Assembly: GCF_964222135.1 (NCBI RefSeq)
Contig: NZ_CAXQBR010000073.1
Coordinates: 1-54,322 of the forward strand
Direction of reading: 5' to 3'
DNA length: 54,322 nucleotides
Origin: Euzebya sp.
GTDB lineage: Bacteria; Actinomycetota; Nitriliruptoria; Euzebyales; Euzebyaceae
Below are positions 1 to 9,373 of this stretch, piece after piece. The notes below the pieces were generated by a model. It worked only from the letters and a program-made list of their open reading frames with translations. It searched no databases and was not told where the DNA came from. A program made the position numbers and the translations under genes. Positions within the stretch are counted from its first letter, which is position 1, and each line of letters begins with the position of its first letter.

Positions 1-406
1 GGAGGTGGTCGCGCGCGGACGCGACGTCGATCGCCGGAGGATCGGGATCGGAGCCGACGAGCATGGCGAGCGGCGTGCCCTCGGCGTCGCGCAGCCAGGT
101 CGCGACGACGACGCCCTCGAGCTGGTCGGCGAGCGCGTCGGAGCTGCCGGGATCGGCGTCGAGGTCCAGGATCACGACCGGGTCGCCGTCCTCGAGCAGC
201 GCGCGGAGCTCGGTCAGGCAGCCCTCGGTGGGGGTGGCACCGACGTCGGCGGCGTCGAGGCGGGTCCGCATGCGGACCCCCTCCACCTCGCGGGCGAGGG
301 TCCACCGGCGGATCCCGACCCGCTGGCTGAGCGCGGCGGCGACCTCACGGGCGACGGATTCGAACGCAGGCGGTTCGACCCCTGTCACGATGTCGCTCGA
401 CTGCAC
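1..406 (-). CDS. Partial hypothetical protein, possibly GAF-like N-terminal domain
   Basis: The minus strand is open from a GTG at 406 to the window edge, about 135 codons, so the C-terminus is missing. The visible part is an alpha/beta-looking stretch (a helix with REVAAALSQ, then RRWTLAREVEG, an acidic loop, VVILDLD and a hydrophobic strand near PLAMLVG). It resembles the start of a GAF sensor domain, but I cannot name the family. It lies 92 bp downstream of secF on the same strand. No strong ribosome binding site is visible; a second GTG at 388 is an alternative start. The plus-strand ORFs over this stretch look like shadows. Confidence 0.5.
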   Translation of the reverse strand, partial: MQSSDIVTGVEPPAFESVAREVAAALSQRVGIRRWTLAREVEGVRMRTRLDAADVGATPTEGCLTELRALLEDGDPVVILDLDADPGSSDALADQLEGVVVATWLRDAEGTPLAMLVGSDPDPPAIDVASARDHL

Positions 407-498
407 TGTTCCACATCCGATGCCCGCGCTGACTGCTCATCTGGTTGTACCCAGCGTGATCGGCGCGCACACCGACCGGATGGTCCGCCTGTGGACGG

Positions 499-1494
499 TC
501 AGGCGCCGCGGGCGCGCTGCTTGAGCTCGGCGTACTTGGGCTCGCGCTCCTTCAGCCACACCAGCAGGGGCGCGGCGACCACGACCGAGGAGTACAGCCC
601 GAGGAGCATGCCGATGAACAGGGCGAGGGACAGGTCGAGCAGCGTGGCGACGCTGGTGACCGCGAAGCCGATCGCGACGAGCACCGCGACGGGGAGGATC
701 GACGTGACCGCGGTCGACAGCGACCGCATCAGGACGTGGTTGAGCGCGCCGTTGGCGACCTCGCCGTAGGTGCGCGTGGACACCCCGGACAGGGCCTTGG
801 TCTCCTCGTCCACCCGGTCGAACACCACGACGGTGTCGTACAGCGAGTACCCGAGGATGGTGAGGAACGCGATGACGGTGGCGGGGGACACGCGGAAGCC
901 GGTCAGGGCGTAGAGCCCGACCGAGGCGATCATGTCGTGGGCCAGGCTGGCGATCGCGGCGACGGCCATCCGCCACTCGAAGCGGATGCTCAGGTAGACC
1001 ACCACGAGCAGCAGGAAGACGACGAGCCCGCGGACCGCCTGCTCGGTGATCTGCGCCCCCCAGCGGGGCCCGATGGTGGAGGCACTGACCTCCCCGCCGC
1101 TCAGCTCGGCGAGCACGTCGATGACGTCGTCCTCGCTGACGTCGGGGTTCTCGCTGAGCGCCTGCGTGGACACCTCGGCCCCGGCGCCGTCGTCGAGGAT
1201 CTGGACGATGGTCTCGTCGATGCCGGCCTCGGTCAGCGCGGCCTCGATCTCCTCCACGTCGAGGGTGTGGTCGGCGTCGACGACGGTGAAGGACGACCCG
1301 CCGACGAACTCGATCGAGAAGTCGAGCCCGCGGACGAGCAGCGCCAGGGCGCTGACGGCGAGGATCGCGATGACGACGAGGAGCCACAGCCGCGACCGGC
1401 CGATGAAGTCGATCTCGGTCTGGCCGGTGACCAGGCGGGTGAGGATGCCGTCGCGGCCCTCCGGCCGGGTCGGCGTGGCGGTCGAGTCGCTCAC
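499..1494 (-). CDS. secF: Protein translocase subunit SecF
   Basis: This is the membrane subunit of the SecDF complex, which uses the proton gradient to help pull secreted proteins across the membrane after SecYEG/SecA. The protein is 331 aa. The first membrane segment is near residues 36-56, followed by an external domain (about 60-155) and five more membrane segments. The conserved GYSLYDTVVVFDRV stretch in the fourth segment region is the SecF signature with the functional Asp. The start is a GTG whose GTGA overlaps the secD stop, so the pair is probably translationally coupled. A longer upstream reading frame exists but lies inside secD and is a shadow. Confidence 0.95.
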   Translation of the reverse strand: MSDSTATPTRPEGRDGILTRLVTGQTEIDFIGRSRLWLLVVIAILAVSALALLVRGLDFSIEFVGGSSFTVVDADHTLDVEEIEAALTEAGIDETIVQILDDGAGAEVSTQALSENPDVSEDDVIDVLAELSGGEVSASTIGPRWGAQITEQAVRGLVVFLLLVVVYLSIRFEWRMAVAAIASLAHDMIASVGLYALTGFRVSPATVIAFLTILGYSLYDTVVVFDRVDEETKALSGVSTRTYGEVANGALNHVLMRSLSTAVTSILPVAVLVAIGFAVTSVATLLDLSLALFIGMLLGLYSSVVVAAPLLVWLKEREPKYAELKQRARGA

Positions 1495-3176
1495 TTGCGT
1501 CCCTTCTTGCCGGCGCGGCGGGTGCGGGCCACGGTGCTGCGCTCCTGCGCGGCCTGCCGCTGCTCGTCGGTCACCCCGGCGCCGAGGCCGACCCACGGCG
1601 CGGACGCGAGCTTCGGGCTGCGGGCGACCAGGCCGAACATCCCGCGGGTGAAGGTGGCGAACAGCAGCACGTCGATGATCGTCGACATGCCGAGGGTGAA
1701 GGCGAACCCGCGGACGGGCCCGACGGCGAGGAAGTACAGCACCACGGCGGCGAGGAAGCTGACGACGGCGCCGGTGAAGTTGGTCCTGAAGGAGTTGTGG
1801 AAGGCGTGCTCGGCGGCGGTGCGGATGGTCCGCCCGGCGCGCAGCTCGTCGCGGTACCGCTCGCGGTAGATGATCGAGGAGTCCCCGGCGATGCCGATGG
1901 AGATGATGATGCCGGCGATGCCGGCGAGGGTGAGGGTGAACCCGACGAGCTCGCCCAGGACGATGAGCAGGCCGTAGATGGTCGCGACGCCGACGACGAT
2001 CTCGAGGGCCGCGAGCAGGCCGAGCCCGCGGTACAGCACGACCAGGTAGACGGTGACGAGGGCGAGGCCGATCACGCCGGCGACGAGCGCGGCGTCGAGG
2101 GAGTCCTCGCCGAGCGTCGGGCTGATCGTCTGGAAGGTCCCGAAGTCGAGCTGGATGGGGAGGGCACCGGACCGCAGGACCAGGGCGAGGTCCTTCGCGG
2201 CGTCCTCCTCCCCCACCTGGATGACGGCCTGGCCGTTCGGGATGCCCTGCCCGCAGGCGATGTCCTGGGCCATCGGCGAGGCCTGCTCGACGACGTTGTC
2301 GAGGACGATCGCGAGCTGGCGGGTGACGCCCTGGTTGCAGGCCAGCTCGGCGGTGATCTGCTCGAACGCGTCGGCGCCCTCGGAGTCGAACTCGAGCGCG
2401 GTCAGCCACGTCTGGCCGAGCCCGCCGGGGGCGATCTCGGCGCGCGCGTCGGTGAGGGAGTCGCCGGAGACCGTCGCCGGTCCGAGCTGCAGCCGGGCCC
2501 ACTGGTCGCGGGGCAGCTCGTCGCCGTTCGCGTCGGTGGTGCGCAGGCACAGCACGACCGGCTCGTCGGGGTCGGGGACGCTCAGGTCGTCCCGCTCGTC
2601 ACAGGTGGCCCCGGCGTCGACCGGCGCCGCCGGCTCCTCGGTGGCGGGCGCCTCGCTGACGGGCTCCTCGCTGGCGGGCGCTTCGGTGGGGTCCGCCTGC
2701 GCGACGGTCTTGCTGGCCTCCGGGGCCGGGTCGGCGCCCTCAGTGGGGAGCGCGTCCTCGGAGGGGAGGGGGAGCGCCTCGGCGGTCGGCGGCGTGAACT
2801 CGCCGGTGGTGCCGGGCGGGATCTCGGCGAGGACCGGCCGGAACTGCAGCTGGGCGGTGCGGCCGATGATCTCGCGGGCCTGGGCCTGGTCGGCGACGCC
2901 GGGGAGCTGCACCTGGACGGTGTCGCCCTGACGGGCGATGTCCGGCTCGGCCACGCCGAGCGCGTCCACGCGCTCGCGGATGGTCTGCACGGTCTGGTCG
3001 AGGACCTCGACGTCGATCTCACCCTGCCCCTGCGCGGGGATCAGGTCGGCGCTGACGCCGCCCTGCAGGTCGAGGCCCAGCCGGGGCTCGAGGCCCGCGA
3101 CGAGGATCCAGGTCCAGAGCGCGCCCAGGAACACCAGGTAGGCGACGATGAGGGCGGTCAGGCGGCTTCGTGACAT
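1491..3176 (-). CDS. secD: Protein translocase subunit SecD
   Basis: This is the partner of SecF in the proton-driven export complex. It is 561 aa, with an N-terminal membrane helix (about 8-28), the DLQGG motif at the start of the first external domain, and six helices in the C-terminal half ending in the FTRGMFG region. Residues about 115-215 form a Pro/Glu/Ala/Thr-rich, low-complexity insert inside the external domain, as in other actinobacterial SecD proteins. The ATG start lies 3 nt after the stop of the HD-domain gene. It reads into secF with a 4-bp overlap. Confidence 0.95.
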   Translation of the reverse strand: MSRSRLTALIVAYLVFLGALWTWILVAGLEPRLGLDLQGGVSADLIPAQGQGEIDVEVLDQTVQTIRERVDALGVAEPDIARQGDTVQVQLPGVADQAQAREIIGRTAQLQFRPVLAEIPPGTTGEFTPPTAEALPLPSEDALPTEGADPAPEASKTVAQADPTEAPASEEPVSEAPATEEPAAPVDAGATCDERDDLSVPDPDEPVVLCLRTTDANGDELPRDQWARLQLGPATVSGDSLTDARAEIAPGGLGQTWLTALEFDSEGADAFEQITAELACNQGVTRQLAIVLDNVVEQASPMAQDIACGQGIPNGQAVIQVGEEDAAKDLALVLRSGALPIQLDFGTFQTISPTLGEDSLDAALVAGVIGLALVTVYLVVLYRGLGLLAALEIVVGVATIYGLLIVLGELVGFTLTLAGIAGIIISIGIAGDSSIIYRERYRDELRAGRTIRTAAEHAFHNSFRTNFTGAVVSFLAAVVLYFLAVGPVRGFAFTLGMSTIIDVLLFATFTRGMFGLVARSPKLASAPWVGLGAGVTDEQRQAAQERSTVARTRRAGKKGRK

Positions 3177-3179
3177 GGG

Positions 3180-4067
3180 CTACAGCACCGGGACGTCGTT
3201 GACGGTGATCTTGAACTCGGCGCCCAGCGTGCGGCCGGCGCGACGGCACATGACCATCCGCTCCATGAAGATCTCGAAGTACTCGAAGACCGGGGTGACC
3301 GAGGTGTCGACCTCGAGCTCCAGCGTGAGGGTCTTCGACGGCACGGTGATCCGCGCCGGGGAGTGGTCGCGCGCGGGGTCGAGTCCCTCCTCGCGCCGCA
3401 CGTCGTCCAGCTCCTTCTCGAAGCCGGCCTCCTCGCTGATCGGCTCCGGCTCGATCCGATCGGAGACGCGGAGGAAGCTCGACGTGACGGCGTAGTTGAC
3501 CCGGTCGTGGATGTCGGCCTCGATGTCGCCGGTGTCCCGCACCCGCGAGCGGTGCACGTCGGACTTGTCGGCCACGATCACCGCGGCGCTGACCGGGCTG
3601 ACCGCGACGCCGTACTGCTCCTCGTGGTTGCCGACCGCACCCATGATCTGGGCGATGTCGACCATCGGGATGTCGAGCTCGCGCAGCACCGTGAAGGCGA
3701 TGATCCCGGAGGTCTGGCCGTGCTGGGACCGGCTGACGACGTTGCCGATGTCGTGCAGGTAGCCGGCGACCGCGCCGAGCTCGGCGAGGTGCTCGTCGTG
3801 GCCCAGGTGGGTCAGGACGTTGTAGGCGATGTGCCCGACCAGGTTGGCGTGGCGGAAGCCGTGCTCGGTGAAGCCCTGCGCGGAGAGGAACTCGTCGGCC
3901 ATCTCGAGCATGCCGGAGATCTCGGCGTGCTGGCGCACGGTGTCGAGCAGCGGGATGCGGCTGCGGCCGGTCGACTGCTCCGGGGTGGTCTGCTCGAGCC
4001 CCTCCGCGGTCCTCCCGCCGAGGGGGACGCTGGCAGGCAGCAGCTCGGACTCGACGTGGGAGTCCAA
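3180..4067 (-). CDS. HD-domain phosphohydrolase-like protein in the sec operon
   Basis: The product is 295 aa. Residues about 70-185 form an HD domain: a first His in FRHANLV, the HD pair in YLHDIGN, a further His in GNHEEQ and a distal Asp in ADKSDV. These are the metal ligands of the HD superfamily, which mostly cleaves phosphoesters of nucleotides. The C-terminal 100 residues are a separate beta-rich part I do not recognise. No membrane segment is seen. The assumed start is TTG, 3 nt after the yajC stop; no better start with a ribosome binding site precedes the HD domain. The gene sits between yajC and secD with gaps of 3 nt on both sides. The substrate is unknown. Confidence 0.8.
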   Translation of the reverse strand: MDSHVESELLPASVPLGGRTAEGLEQTTPEQSTGRSRIPLLDTVRQHAEISGMLEMADEFLSAQGFTEHGFRHANLVGHIAYNVLTHLGHDEHLAELGAVAGYLHDIGNVVSRSQHGQTSGIIAFTVLRELDIPMVDIAQIMGAVGNHEEQYGVAVSPVSAAVIVADKSDVHRSRVRDTGDIEADIHDRVNYAVTSSFLRVSDRIEPEPISEEAGFEKELDDVRREEGLDPARDHSPARITVPSKTLTLELEVDTSVTPVFEYFEIFMERMVMCRRAGRTLGAEFKITVNDVPVL

Positions 4068-4070
4068 GGG

Positions 4071-4538
4071 CTAGCGGGTCCCGTCGTCGGTGGGGCGGTC
4101 GTCGTCGACGGTGTCGACGTCGTCGTCGAAGTCGAAGTCGTCCTCGTCGCCGAAGTCGTCGTCGAAGTCGTCGTCCAGGTCGTCGAGGTCATCGCTCGGC
4201 TCGGTGAGCGACTTGCTCACGGCGTTGCGGGCCATCGTCACGACCGTGCCGGGGGCGATCTCGACGCTCATCGTGTCGTCGGTCAGGCCGACGATCTCGC
4301 CGTGGAACCCGCCGATCGTCACGATCCGGTCCCCGATGCCCAGCTTCTTCAGCATCGACTGCTGCTCCTGCTGGCGCTTCCGCTGGGGGCGGATGATCAG
4401 GAAGTAGAAGACGAGGCCGATCAGCAGGAACGGCAGGAGCGAGGCGATGGGGTTCGCGGCTGCGGCGCCGTCCCCGCCGTTCTCGGCGAGGAGGATGGCG
4501 TCGGACGCGCTCGCGATGATGGTGGTGGTGATGGCCAT
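4071..4538 (-). CDS. yajC: Preprotein translocase subunit YajC with acidic tail
   Basis: YajC is a small accessory subunit of SecDF. The product is 155 aa, with a single membrane segment (about residues 30-50, ending in FYFLIIRPQRKRQQEQ, the family signature) and a small cytoplasmic domain (KLGIGDRIVTIGGFHGEIVGL). Unusually, the last 40 or so residues are mostly Asp, encoded by runs of GAC/GAT and GAG. I chose the ATG at 4538 because an AAGGG ribosome binding site precedes it and the family begins just before the hydrophobic helix. The frame stays open 39 codons further upstream without family character. Confidence 0.92.
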   Translation of the reverse strand: MAITTTIIASASDAILLAENGGDGAAAANPIASLLPFLLIGLVFYFLIIRPQRKRQQEQQSMLKKLGIGDRIVTIGGFHGEIVGLTDDTMSVEIAPGTVVTMARNAVSKSLTEPSDDLDDLDDDFDDDFGDEDDFDFDDDVDTVDDDRPTDDGTR

Positions 4539-4691
4539 GTCGAACCCTTGGTCCAGCCGTTGGAGTCTCGGTCGTGGCGCGCCGCGGTCGATCGACCGGG
4601 GTGCAGGCGCACGCGAGGTCAGCGCACTGCCTGGCGCGACGAGCAACGGTAGCACCTCACCGAGAGGCCGCTGCGCCCGCCGTCGGCCGGG

Positions 4692-5732
4692 TCAGCCCTC
4701 GAACAGTCGGGGGACGTCGGCCTCCGGCGGGGCGAACGGCAGGTCGAGGTGGGCGAACGCGGCGGCGGTCGCCACCCGGCCGCGGGGCGTGCGGGCGAGC
4801 ATCCCCCGCTGGATCAGGAACGGCTCGACGACGTCCTCGACGGTGTCGGGCTGCTCGCCGACCGCGACCGCGAGCGTGCCCAACCCGACCGGTCCGCCCC
4901 CGAAGTCGCCGCACAGGCGGTGCAGGACCATCCGGTCGAGCTTGTCCAGGCCGGCGTGGTCGACCTCGAACATCTCGAGGGCCGCCGCCGCCGTGGCGGC
5001 GTCGACGGTGCCGTCGCCGCGGACCTCGGCGTAGTCGCGGACCCGCTTCAGGAGGCGGTTGGCGATCCGGGGCGTGCCGCGGCTGCGGCGGGCGATCTCC
5101 TCCGACCCGGCGGTGTCCACCGGCACCCCGAGCAGCTCGGCGGAGCGCCCGACGATGCGGGTGAGGTCGGCCGCCTCGTAGAACTCGAGCCGGGTCGCGA
5201 AGCCGAACCGGTCGCGCAGCGGGCCGGTCAGCAGACCGGTGCGGGTCGTCGCCCCGACCAGGGTGAAGGGGGGGAGGGGCAGCCGGAAGGCCTTCGCGGC
5301 CGGGCCCTTGCCGACGACGATGTCGAGGACGAAGTCCTCCATCGCCGGGTAGAGGATCTCCTCCACCGCCCGCGGCAGCCGGTGGATCTCGTCGAGGAAC
5401 AGGACGTCGCCCTGCTCGAGGTTCGTGAGGATGGCGGCCAGGTCGCCCGGGCGCTCGAGCGCCGGGCCGCTCGTCGCCCGCAGGGCCGCGTCCATCTCGG
5501 CGGCGACGATGTGGGCGAGGGACGTCTTGCCGAGCCCCGGCGGGCCGCTGAACAGCAGGTGGTCCGCGGCCGCACCGCGCTGGCGGGCACCGGTCAGGAT
5601 CAGCTCGAGCTGGGCCTTCACCCGGTCCTGGCCGACGAACTCCCCCAGGCGGCGCGGTCGGAGGGACGTCTCGAGGTCCGCGTCGTCGGCGGCGGGCTGG
5701 GGGTCGAGCAGCGGCTCGCGGTCGGCGTCCAT
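4692..5732 (-). CDS. ruvB: Holliday junction branch migration helicase RuvB
   Basis: RuvB is a hexameric AAA+ motor that drives branch migration of Holliday junctions with RuvA. The product is 346 aa. It carries [13 protein letters not shown] near the N-terminus, Walker [12 protein letters not shown], Walker [10 protein letters not shown], sensor region [18 protein letters not shown], and a C-terminal winged helix. The ATG at 5732 shares one base with the ruvA stop (TGATG). A longer in-frame extension upstream runs through ruvA and is a shadow. It is the last gene of ruvC-ruvA-ruvB. Confidence 0.97.
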   Translation of the reverse strand: MDADREPLLDPQPAADDADLETSLRPRRLGEFVGQDRVKAQLELILTGARQRGAAADHLLFSGPPGLGKTSLAHIVAAEMDAALRATSGPALERPGDLAAILTNLEQGDVLFLDEIHRLPRAVEEILYPAMEDFVLDIVVGKGPAAKAFRLPLPPFTLVGATTRTGLLTGPLRDRFGFATRLEFYEAADLTRIVGRSAELLGVPVDTAGSEEIARRSRGTPRIANRLLKRVRDYAEVRGDGTVDAATAAAALEMFEVDHAGLDKLDRMVLHRLCGDFGGGPVGLGTLAVAVGEQPDTVEDVVEPFLIQRGMLARTPRGRVATAAAFAHLDLPFAPPEADVPRLFEG

Positions 5733-6325
5733 CAGGTCGCCAGACCGCGCAGCGCCAGGCGGATCAGGTCCTCGGCGCTCGCATCGCCGGGCAGGCCGCG
5801 CAGGGCCGCCTCGACCTCGCCGGCGCCGTAGCCGAGGGCGCCGAGCGCGAGGCGGGCCTCGGACCGGGGATCGCTCGCCGTCGGGCCCGCGCCGACGCTG
5901 GTGGCGCCGGCGGTGGCGAGGTCGCCCAGCGACCCGACCTTCGAGCGCAGCTCGAGGATCATCCGCTGGGCGCCCTTCTTGCCGACCCCGGGCACGGCGG
6001 TCAGGGCGGTGACGTCGTCGGCGATCACCGCCGCCCGGAGGCCGTCGGCGCCCAGGGTGTCGATGGCGGCCAGGGCGATCTTCGGGCCGACCCCGGACAC
6101 GCTGAGCATGACCGTGAACAGGTCGCGGTCGGCGGGGCCGGTGAAGCCGTACAGATCCATCGCGTCCTCGCGGACCGCGAGGTGGGTGTGGAGGGTCAGC
6201 TCCTCGCCGCGTCCGGCAAGACGCGCGCCGGTGGGCACCCGCACCCGGTAGCCGACGCCGGCGACGTCGAGGATCACCTCGCCAGCCGAGAGCTGGGCGA
6301 CGACGCCGCGGAGGAGGGCGATCAC
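5732..6325 (-). CDS. ruvA: Holliday junction DNA-binding protein RuvA
   Basis: RuvA binds four-way junctions as a tetramer and loads RuvB. The product is 197 aa, starting MIALLRGVV. Domain I is an OB fold ([14 protein letters not shown]). Domain II has two helix-hairpin-helix motifs ([13 protein letters not shown] and [17 protein letters not shown]). Domain III is a C-terminal UBA-like segment ([19 protein letters not shown]) that contacts RuvB. The start is GTG, overlapping the ruvC stop by 4 bp (GTGA). Confidence 0.96.
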   Translation of the reverse strand: MIALLRGVVAQLSAGEVILDVAGVGYRVRVPTGARLAGRGEELTLHTHLAVREDAMDLYGFTGPADRDLFTVMLSVSGVGPKIALAAIDTLGADGLRAAVIADDVTALTAVPGVGKKGAQRMILELRSKVGSLGDLATAGATSVGAGPTASDPRSEARLALGALGYGAGEVEAALRGLPGDASAEDLIRLALRGLAT

Positions 6326-6924
6326 CGTCCCCTCCCCTCCCCCGGTCGGCGGATCGGCGCGAGGCCCGGGCCGGCGTCGGCCAGCGCCGCGGCGAGTCGC
6401 GGCGGCAAGCCAGCCGGTTGGTTGCGAACACCGGGTTGTTGCAGGTCGCCTGGTTGTTGCAGGTCACACAGCGCGACCGCGAGGGCGTCGGCGCGGTCAG
6501 CCGGGGTGGGTGGCGCGTCGAGGCCGAGCAGGTGGGCGACCATGTAGCCGACCTGGTCCTTCGCCGCGTCGCCGACGCCGGTCACCGCCGCCTTGACCTG
6601 CGACGGGGTGTACTCGACGACCGGCAGGTCGTGGACCGCGCCGAGCAGGTGGACCAGGCCGACGACCTGCGCGGCGCCGATGCCGGTGCGGGCCTGGGCG
6701 TTGATGAAGACCCGCTCCACCGCCAGCACGTCGACGTCGTGGCGGACCAGCGTCGCCTCGATCGCCCGGTGGACCGCGTGCAGCCGCTGCCCGTGCGGCG
6801 TGTCCGCCCCGGTGGCGACGACCTCGGCGTGCAGCTGCGACGGGCGTGGCCGTCCTGCGGCCACCACCGCGATCCCGCAGCGGGCCAGGCCGGGGTCCAC
6901 CCCCAGCACGATCCGTCCGAACAT
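6322..6924 (-). CDS. ruvC: Holliday junction resolvase RuvC
   Basis: RuvC is an endonuclease that cuts Holliday junctions. The product is 200 aa. The four acidic catalytic residues of the RNase H-like fold are visible: Asp in [12 protein letters not shown], Glu in [10 protein letters not shown], and two Asp in [10 protein letters not shown]. The core ends around residue 155. The remaining 45 residues form a tail absent from short RuvCs, and it begins with a tandem duplication [12 protein letters not shown] encoded by unusually AT-rich codons (about 6420-6470). The start is ATG. It is the first gene of the ruv set. Confidence 0.95.
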   Translation of the reverse strand: MFGRIVLGVDPGLARCGIAVVAAGRPRPSQLHAEVVATGADTPHGQRLHAVHRAIEATLVRHDVDVLAVERVFINAQARTGIGAAQVVGLVHLLGAVHDLPVVEYTPSQVKAAVTGVGDAAKDQVGYMVAHLLGLDAPPTPADRADALAVALCDLQQPGDLQQPGVRNQPAGLPPRLAAALADAGPGLAPIRRPGEGRGR

Positions 6925-6943
6925 GCGTTTGACCCTAGCAGCG

Positions 6944-8617
6944 TCACAGCCGACTGGGGTGAGCCAGCCCCGGGTGGCCGACGAGGTCCTCGACGGGCGA
7001 CGGGAGACCGACCAGCCAGCCTTGTGCGTGGGTGAAGCCCAGGTCGGTGGCGAGCTCGAGGTCGGCCGGCTCCTCCACCCCCTCGACGACGGTGCGGATC
7101 CCCAGGGCCGGCCCCAGCCCGGCGATGGCGCGCAGCACCTCCCGGGGGGCGTGGCCGCGGCGCGCGGCGGCGACGAAGTAGGCGTCGACCTTCAGCACGT
7201 CGATCGGCAGCTCGCTGACCGAGCGGAGCGACGAGCTGCCGACGCCGAAGTCGTCGACCGCGATCATGACCCCCAGCCGGCGGACGGCCGCGAGGCTCTG
7301 CGTGACCTGCGCGACGTCGCGCATCAGCATCGTCTCGGTCAGCTCGAGGACCAGCCGGCCGGCGGGCACGCCGAAGGCGGCGGCCTGCTCGACGACGCGG
7401 TGCAGGGACCCCGGACCGGCGAGGTCCTCGGTGTCGAGGTTCACGCTCAGCCGCACCCACCCGGGCAGCTGCGCCATGGCGGCGAACGCGGCCTCGCGGG
7501 TCCGCCAGGAGATCCGCGGCCACGCGCCGAGGTGGTCCGCCGCCTCGATGAAGCGGCCCGCGGCGACGACCCCGTCGGGGGTGGCCATGCGGGAGAGCGC
7601 CTCGACGGCGCGGATGTCGCCGCCGTCCACCTTCACCACGGGCTGGAGGTGCGCGGTCATCTGCCCGCGGGCCAGCGCACGGCTGAGCCGCCGCTCCATC
7701 GCCGCCCGCTCGGAGTCCCAGCGGCGCAGGTCCGCGTCGTAGCTGCGCATCCGGCCGGGTCCCTGCCGCTTGGCGGACGATGCCGCGGTGTCGGCTTCGT
7801 GCAGCACCCCTTCGGCGTCGCCGTCGAGGGCAGCGGTCGCCCCGACGCTGACGCTCAGCCGCACGCGCCGGCCGAGGACGGTGACCTCGCCCGACACCGC
7901 GTGGAGGCGCTCGGCGAGCCCAGCCGACAGCGCGTCCAGGGCAGCCGGCGTGGCGTCCCCGCGGGTTCCCCGCGCCAGCACCACGAACTCGTCGCCGCCC
8001 ATCCGGCCGACCACCCCGCCCTCGGGCGCCGCGGCCTCGATGCGCCGCGCGAGGGCGCGGAGGACCTCGTCGCCGACCCGGTGGCCCATCCGGTCGTTGA
8101 TCAGCTTGAACCCGTCGACGTCGACCACCGCGACGGCGACCGGGACGCCGTCGGCCAGCCACGCGTCGAGCTGGGTCAGCGCCGCGGCCCGGTTGGCGAC
8201 GTCGGTGAGCGCGTCGTGCGTAGCCGCGTGGTGCAGCACCCGCGCGGCGCGACGGTGGTCGGGGATGTCCTGGCTGACCGCGTACACGCGGCCGCTGACC
8301 GGCTCGTGCCGGATGGCGTAGACCACCTGGAGGTCGTTGCCCTGGCGGTCGAGGGTGCGCAGCTCGACCTCGACGATCTCACCGGCGATGGCGCGGGCGA
8401 GCGCCTCCTCCCAGGCCGGCAGGTCGTCCGGGTGCACGGCGTCCTGGACCGTCCGGGTCATGACGTCCTCGAACGGCATCTTCACCAGGTCGCAATAGGC
8501 CTCGTTCGCCCACACCGACCGCCCGGAGGTGTCGAGCACCGAGACCGGGACCGGCAACAGGTTGCCGATCCGCCGGATCGACTCCTGCTCCAAGCCCTCC
8601 CCCCCGAGCGCCGACAT
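6944..8617 (-). CDS. PAS-GGDEF-EAL c-di-GMP turnover protein
   Basis: The product is 557 aa and probably cytoplasmic (no membrane helices). A PAS sensor domain spans about 15-115. A diguanylate cyclase domain (about 135-290) has the intact active-site motif RMGGDEF. A phosphodiesterase domain (about 305-545) has QPVVKVDG, VEALSR (EAL motif), VNLD, ELTET, VDDFGVGSSSL, LKVD and VEGVE, so both halves keep their key acidic residues. It may make or break c-di-GMP depending on the PAS input. The ATG start is 3 nt after the yebC stop, and ruvC follows after 19 nt, so it is embedded in the yebC-ruv operon, where M. tuberculosis has no such gene. Confidence 0.9.
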   Translation of the reverse strand: MSALGGEGLEQESIRRIGNLLPVPVSVLDTSGRSVWANEAYCDLVKMPFEDVMTRTVQDAVHPDDLPAWEEALARAIAGEIVEVELRTLDRQGNDLQVVYAIRHEPVSGRVYAVSQDIPDHRRAARVLHHAATHDALTDVANRAAALTQLDAWLADGVPVAVAVVDVDGFKLINDRMGHRVGDEVLRALARRIEAAAPEGGVVGRMGGDEFVVLARGTRGDATPAALDALSAGLAERLHAVSGEVTVLGRRVRLSVSVGATAALDGDAEGVLHEADTAASSAKRQGPGRMRSYDADLRRWDSERAAMERRLSRALARGQMTAHLQPVVKVDGGDIRAVEALSRMATPDGVVAAGRFIEAADHLGAWPRISWRTREAAFAAMAQLPGWVRLSVNLDTEDLAGPGSLHRVVEQAAAFGVPAGRLVLELTETMLMRDVAQVTQSLAAVRRLGVMIAVDDFGVGSSSLRSVSELPIDVLKVDAYFVAAARRGHAPREVLRAIAGLGPALGIRTVVEGVEEPADLELATDLGFTHAQGWLVGLPSPVEDLVGHPGLAHPSRL

Positions 8618-8620
8618 GCC

Positions 8621-9373
8621 CTACGCGACGGCCTCCAGCAGGTCGTCGGCGATGTCGTAGTTGGCGTAGATCTCCTGCACGTCGTCGGCGTCCTCGAGGG
8701 CGTCGATGATCCGCAGGACCTTCTTCGCCGAGTCCTCGTCCGTGATCGGGACGTTGACGCTCGGCAGCATCGTCGAGTCCGACGAGGAGACGGTGATGCC
8801 CGCCGACTCGAGGGCCTTCCGCAGGCCGTTCACGTCCTCGGGCGCGCAGGTGATCGTGAACTGCTCGTCGTCGGCGGTGACGTCCTCGATGCCCGCCTCC
8901 AGGCCGGCCACGAGCAGGTCGTCCTCGGACGTCCCGTCCGCCGGGACGGTGAGCACGCCGGTCCGGGTGAAGAGGTAGTTGACCGCGCCGGGCTCTGCGA
9001 GCGACCCGCCGTGCTTGGTGAACGCCGCCCGCACGTCAGCGGCCGCACGGTTGCGGTTGTCGGTCAGGCACTCCACGTACACCGCGACGCCGCCGGGGGC
9101 GTAGCCCTCGTAGAACACCGTCTCCCACTGCGCGCCCCCGCCCTCCTTGCCGGAGGCCCGATCGAGCGCGCGCTGGATGTTGTCCTTCGGGACCGACGCG
9201 TCCTTCGCCTTCTGGACCATGGTCGCGAGCGTCGGGTTCGCGTCGGGGTCGGCGCCACCTTCGCGGGCTGCGGCTTCGATGGCCTTGATCAGGCGGGCGA
9301 AGAGCTTGCCGCGCTTCGCGTCGGCAGCGCCCTTCTTGCGCTTGATCGTGGACCACTTGCTGTGTCCGGACAT
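8621..9373 (-). CDS. yebC: YebC/PmpR family protein
   Basis: The product is 250 aa and full length for the family, starting MSGHSKWSTIKRKKGAADAKRGK. The family fold has three domains. The conserved YEGYAPGG and AFTKHGGSLAE are present. Members have been described as transcriptional regulators and, more recently, as factors that help ribosomes on difficult (proline-rich) sequences; which applies here is open. It directly follows pdxT (stop and start adjacent), matching the M. tuberculosis order pdxT-yebC-ruvC. Confidence 0.95.
   Translation of the reverse strand: MSGHSKWSTIKRKKGAADAKRGKLFARLIKAIEAAAREGGADPDANPTLATMVQKAKDASVPKDNIQRALDRASGKEGGGAQWETVFYEGYAPGGVAVYVECLTDNRNRAAADVRAAFTKHGGSLAEPGAVNYLFTRTGVLTVPADGTSEDDLLVAGLEAGIEDVTADDEQFTITCAPEDVNGLRKALESAGITVSSSDSTMLPSVNVPITDEDSAKKVLRIIDALEDADDVQEIYANYDIADDLLEAVA

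Noticed and set aside
499-2550. A 683-residue SecF-containing fusion protein
   Set aside because: The upstream 350 residues lie antiphase inside secD and are Arg/Pro-rich shadow. The GTG at 1494 overlapping the secD stop is the natural start.
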